Assembly: GCA_002281005.1 (NCBI GenBank)
Contig: NCFD01000032.1
Coordinates: 1-8,755 of the forward strand
Length of the DNA stretch: 8,755 bases
Source: Acidocella sp. 35-58-6
GTDB taxonomy: Bacteria; Pseudomonadota; Alphaproteobacteria; Acetobacterales; Acetobacteraceae
Direction: 5' to 3'
Every line of letters begins with the position of its first letter. Position 1 is the stretch's first letter. Position numbers and translations under genes: made by a program. Under the pieces are notes generated by a model. It was not told the origin of the DNA. It worked only from the letters and a program-made list of their open reading frames with translations, and ran no database searches. Below are positions 7,130 to 8,755 of the stretch, piece after piece.

Positions 7130-7972
7130 CTAACCACCGCGCCGATGGATGAAAGCCAGACGCTCAAACAAATGCACATCCTGTTCGTTCTTCAACAACG
7201 CGCCATGCAGCGGCGGGATCAGTTTTTTCGGATCGCGCTCGCGCAGCGTCTCGGCGCCGATATCCTCGACCATCAAGAGCTTGAGCCAGTCCAGCAGTTC
7301 GGAGGTCGACGGCTTCTTCTTGAGGCCTGGGACGTCGCGGATTTCGTAGAACATCTTCAAGGCTTCGCCGACCAGCTTCTGCTTGATGCCGGGGAAATGC
7401 ACCTCGACGATGGCGCGCATTGTATCGGGGTCGGGGAAGCGGATGTAGAGGAAGAAACAGCGGTGCAGGAAAGCGTCCTACAGTTCCTTCACGTTATTCG
7501 AGGTGATGATAACGATCGGCCGGCGGCGCGCCTTCACCGTCTCACCGGTCTCGTAGACGAAGAATTCCATGCGGTCGAGTTCGAGCAGCAGGTCGTTGGG
7601 GAATTCGATATCGGCCTTATCGATCTCGTCGATCAGCAGCACCGGGCGTTCGTCGGCGGCGAAGGCGTCCCATAATTTGCCGCGCTTGATGTAATTGCGG
7701 ATGTCCTTGACCCGCTCGTCGCCGAGCTGGCTGTCGCGCAGCCGCGACACCGCGTCGTATTCGTAAAGGCCCTGTTGCGCCTTGGTGGTCGATTTGACAT
7801 GCCATTCCAGCATCGGCGCGCCGATCGCCTTGGCGATCTCCAGCGCCAGCACGGTCTTGCCGGTGCCGGGCTCGCCCTTGACCAGCAAGGGGCGCTCCAG
7901 CGCGATGGCGGCATTGACCGCCACTTTGAGGTCGTCGGTCGCCACATAGGCCTGAGTGCCGTCAAAACGCAT
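7130..7972 (-). pseudogene. MoxR-type AAA+ ATPase interrupted by an in-frame TAG
   Basis: AAA+ ATPase of the MoxR/CoxD type, 280 codons from ATG 7972 to TAG 7130, the expected family length. The Walker A GEPGTGKT is at codons 33-40, the KSTTKAQQGLYEYD block near 60-73, the Walker B VLLIDEID at 111-118 and sensor 1 ITSNN at 156-160. Codon 165 (7480-7478) is TAG where relatives have Pro in KELPDAF. The frame continues unbroken after it with DAFLHRCFF, PGLKKKPSTSELLDW and HGALLKNEQDVHLFERLAF. No frameshift is seen, only point changes. A 164-residue product would lack the arginine finger and C-terminal lid and should be inactive. Restart at ATG 7420 would give 96 residues of the C-terminal part. 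GAGGA five bases before the ATG is a good ribosome binding site. Codon use is richer in GC than in the VWA partner. A sequencing error is an alternative explanation of the TAG. Confidence 0.8.
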
Positions 7973-7977
7973 GGATT

Positions 7978-7982
7978 TCCTC
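7978..7982 (-). promoter_or_regulatory. Ribosome binding site of the MoxR-type ATPase
   Basis: GAGGA on the minus strand is 5 nt before the ATG at 7972 and supports that start, which also gives the family-typical N-terminus MRFDGTQAYVATDDL. Confidence 0.6.
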
Positions 7983-8212
7983 GCTATTGCCGTCCGACAC
8001 TAGGCAGCGCGGCGGCTCCGGGCAAGCCGAATTGGCGAGCATTTTTAGGGCCTTGCTCTCATAAGCGTGATGGGCCGGTGATGCCGAAGTGAATGGCTGT
8101 CGCGGCCAAAAGCTATATGCCTGGGGGGCGGAAAAACGCGGATGCGTCGGCATCGTTTTGCCGGTGCCGAACGTAGCTTCATCGGGGCGAGAGCCGGAAC
8201 GGGAAAAAGCCA

Positions 8213-8755
8213 ATGCGTCGCATTTTAACGGGTTTCATTTTGCTGCTGGCGTTGGTCGGCGTGTCCGGGCTGGCCGGGATCGCGGCGGCGCGGCAGGCCA
8301 ACGCGGAGCAGGCGGTGGCGACTTTCGCCGGCGGCTGCTTCTGGTGTACCGAATCGGACTTCGATCATGTGCCGGGCGTGCTCAAGACCATTTCCGGTTA
8401 TACCGGCGGGTCGGTGAGAAATCCGAGCTACCAGCAAGTGTCGTCCGGCGGTACCGGTCACGCCGAAGCCGTGCAGGTGACCTACGATCCGAGCCGGGTA
8501 TCGTATGCGAAACTCCTAGCCTTCTATTGGCGCAGCATCGACCCGACGGTCAGGAACGCGCAGTTCTGCGATCATGGCACGCAGTATCGGACGGCGATTT
8601 TCGTCAGCAACGAAGCCGAGCGAGCCTTGGCCGAGGCGTCGAAGAAGAAAGTGGAGGCCGAACTGAAAACGCCGATCTACACCGAGATCGACGCCGCCGG
8701 TCCGTTTTATCCGGCCGAGGACTATCACCAGGATTTCTACAAAAAGAACCCGACG
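8213..8755 (+). CDS. msrA: Peptide methionine sulfoxide reductase MsrA, probably exported (3' partial)
   Basis: Reduces methionine-S-sulfoxide in oxidised proteins. The frame is open for 181 codons up to the window edge, with no stop. The family motif GGCFWCTE is at residues 40-47, with catalytic Cys42. GYTGG (62-66), the SSGGTGHAEAVQVTYDP stretch, WRSIDPT and QFCDHGTQYRTAIF follow, then FYPAEDYHQDFY near the edge. Residues 1-31 look like a signal peptide: two Arg, then a hydrophobic core (about 4-25), with a likely cleavage site after ANA (residue 31). The enzyme is therefore probably periplasmic, where it would work with a quinone- or thioredoxin-linked partner not seen here. Start ATG 8213 fits the signal peptide; the upstream GGGA is a weak ribosome binding site. 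The remaining C-terminal residues, including any resolving Cys, are outside the window. The gene is divergent from the ATPase, and the 240 nt between them contain no further gene I can support. Confidence 0.93.
   Translation, partial: MRRILTGFILLLALVGVSGLAGIAAARQANAEQAVATFAGGCFWCTESDFDHVPGVLKTISGYTGGSVRNPSYQQVSSGGTGHAEAVQVTYDPSRVSYAKLLAFYWRSIDPTVRNAQFCDHGTQYRTAIFVSNEAERALAEASKKKVEAELKTPIYTEIDAAGPFYPAEDYHQDFYKKNPT

Noticed and set aside
7073..7675. 200-residue plus-strand frame covering the broken part of the ATPase
   Set aside because: It is the antisense of well-conserved ATPase sequence in GC-rich DNA, and its protein has no recognisable motif.
8114..8119. TATATG as a -10 element for msrA
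   Set aside because: No acceptable -35 sequence stands 16-18 nt upstream, so it is not distinguishable from chance.
7962..8213. 83-residue minus-strand frame in the ATPase-msrA gap
   Set aside because: It has a TTG start, overlaps the ATPase start region, and shows composition unlike a conserved protein. The GTGKT-like string in it is chance.

Overview
The window holds eight protein genes, and most of it looks like ordinary alphaproteobacterial chromosome. The pointers to Alphaproteobacteria are the comF / grxC / DUF1178 cluster next to a BioC/NDUFAF5-like methyltransferase, and a MoxR ATPase paired with a CoxE-like VWA protein. The family-level guess (Acetobacteraceae or another Rhodospirillales lineage for the left part) is only inference from protein resemblance and moderate GC. 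There are no tRNA or rRNA genes, CRISPR arrays or insertion sequences that I can see.

Layout from left to right. Positions 1-2756 (+) carry most of an inner-membrane RND multidrug efflux permease whose first ~100 residues lie outside the window. After a 46-nt gap with a hairpin comes radC (2803-3555, +). It runs tail to tail, with a 6-nt overlap, into a SAM-dependent methyltransferase on the minus strand (3550-4329). The methyltransferase is head to head with comF (4333-5079, +), with only 3 nt between the two start codons. comF is followed by grxC (5132-5389, +) and, through an ATGA overlap, by a DUF1178 gene (5386-5865, +). A CoxE-like VWA gene (5862-7055, -) overlaps the DUF1178 end by 4 nt. 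Upstream of it on the same strand is its usual partner, a MoxR-type AAA+ ATPase (7130-7972, -), which is interrupted by an in-frame TAG. Divergent from the ATPase, after 240 nt, is an msrA gene with a signal peptide (8213 to the right edge, +; C-terminus not in the window).

Functional grouping. comF, grxC and DUF1178 probably share a transcript, and the ATPase and VWA genes form a classical chaperone-like pair. The remaining genes (RND pump, radC, methyltransferase, msrA) are independent housekeeping or stress genes.

The part most worth a second look is 7056-7480. It contains a step in codon usage between the VWA gene and the ATPase (hand-counted GC at third positions of about 66% against 85%), a perfect 12-bp-arm palindrome at that step, and the amber codon that cuts the ATPase. 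Together these suggest a recombination or assembly junction and a decaying or replaced ATPase gene. I found no convincing evidence of an undescribed multi-gene system.
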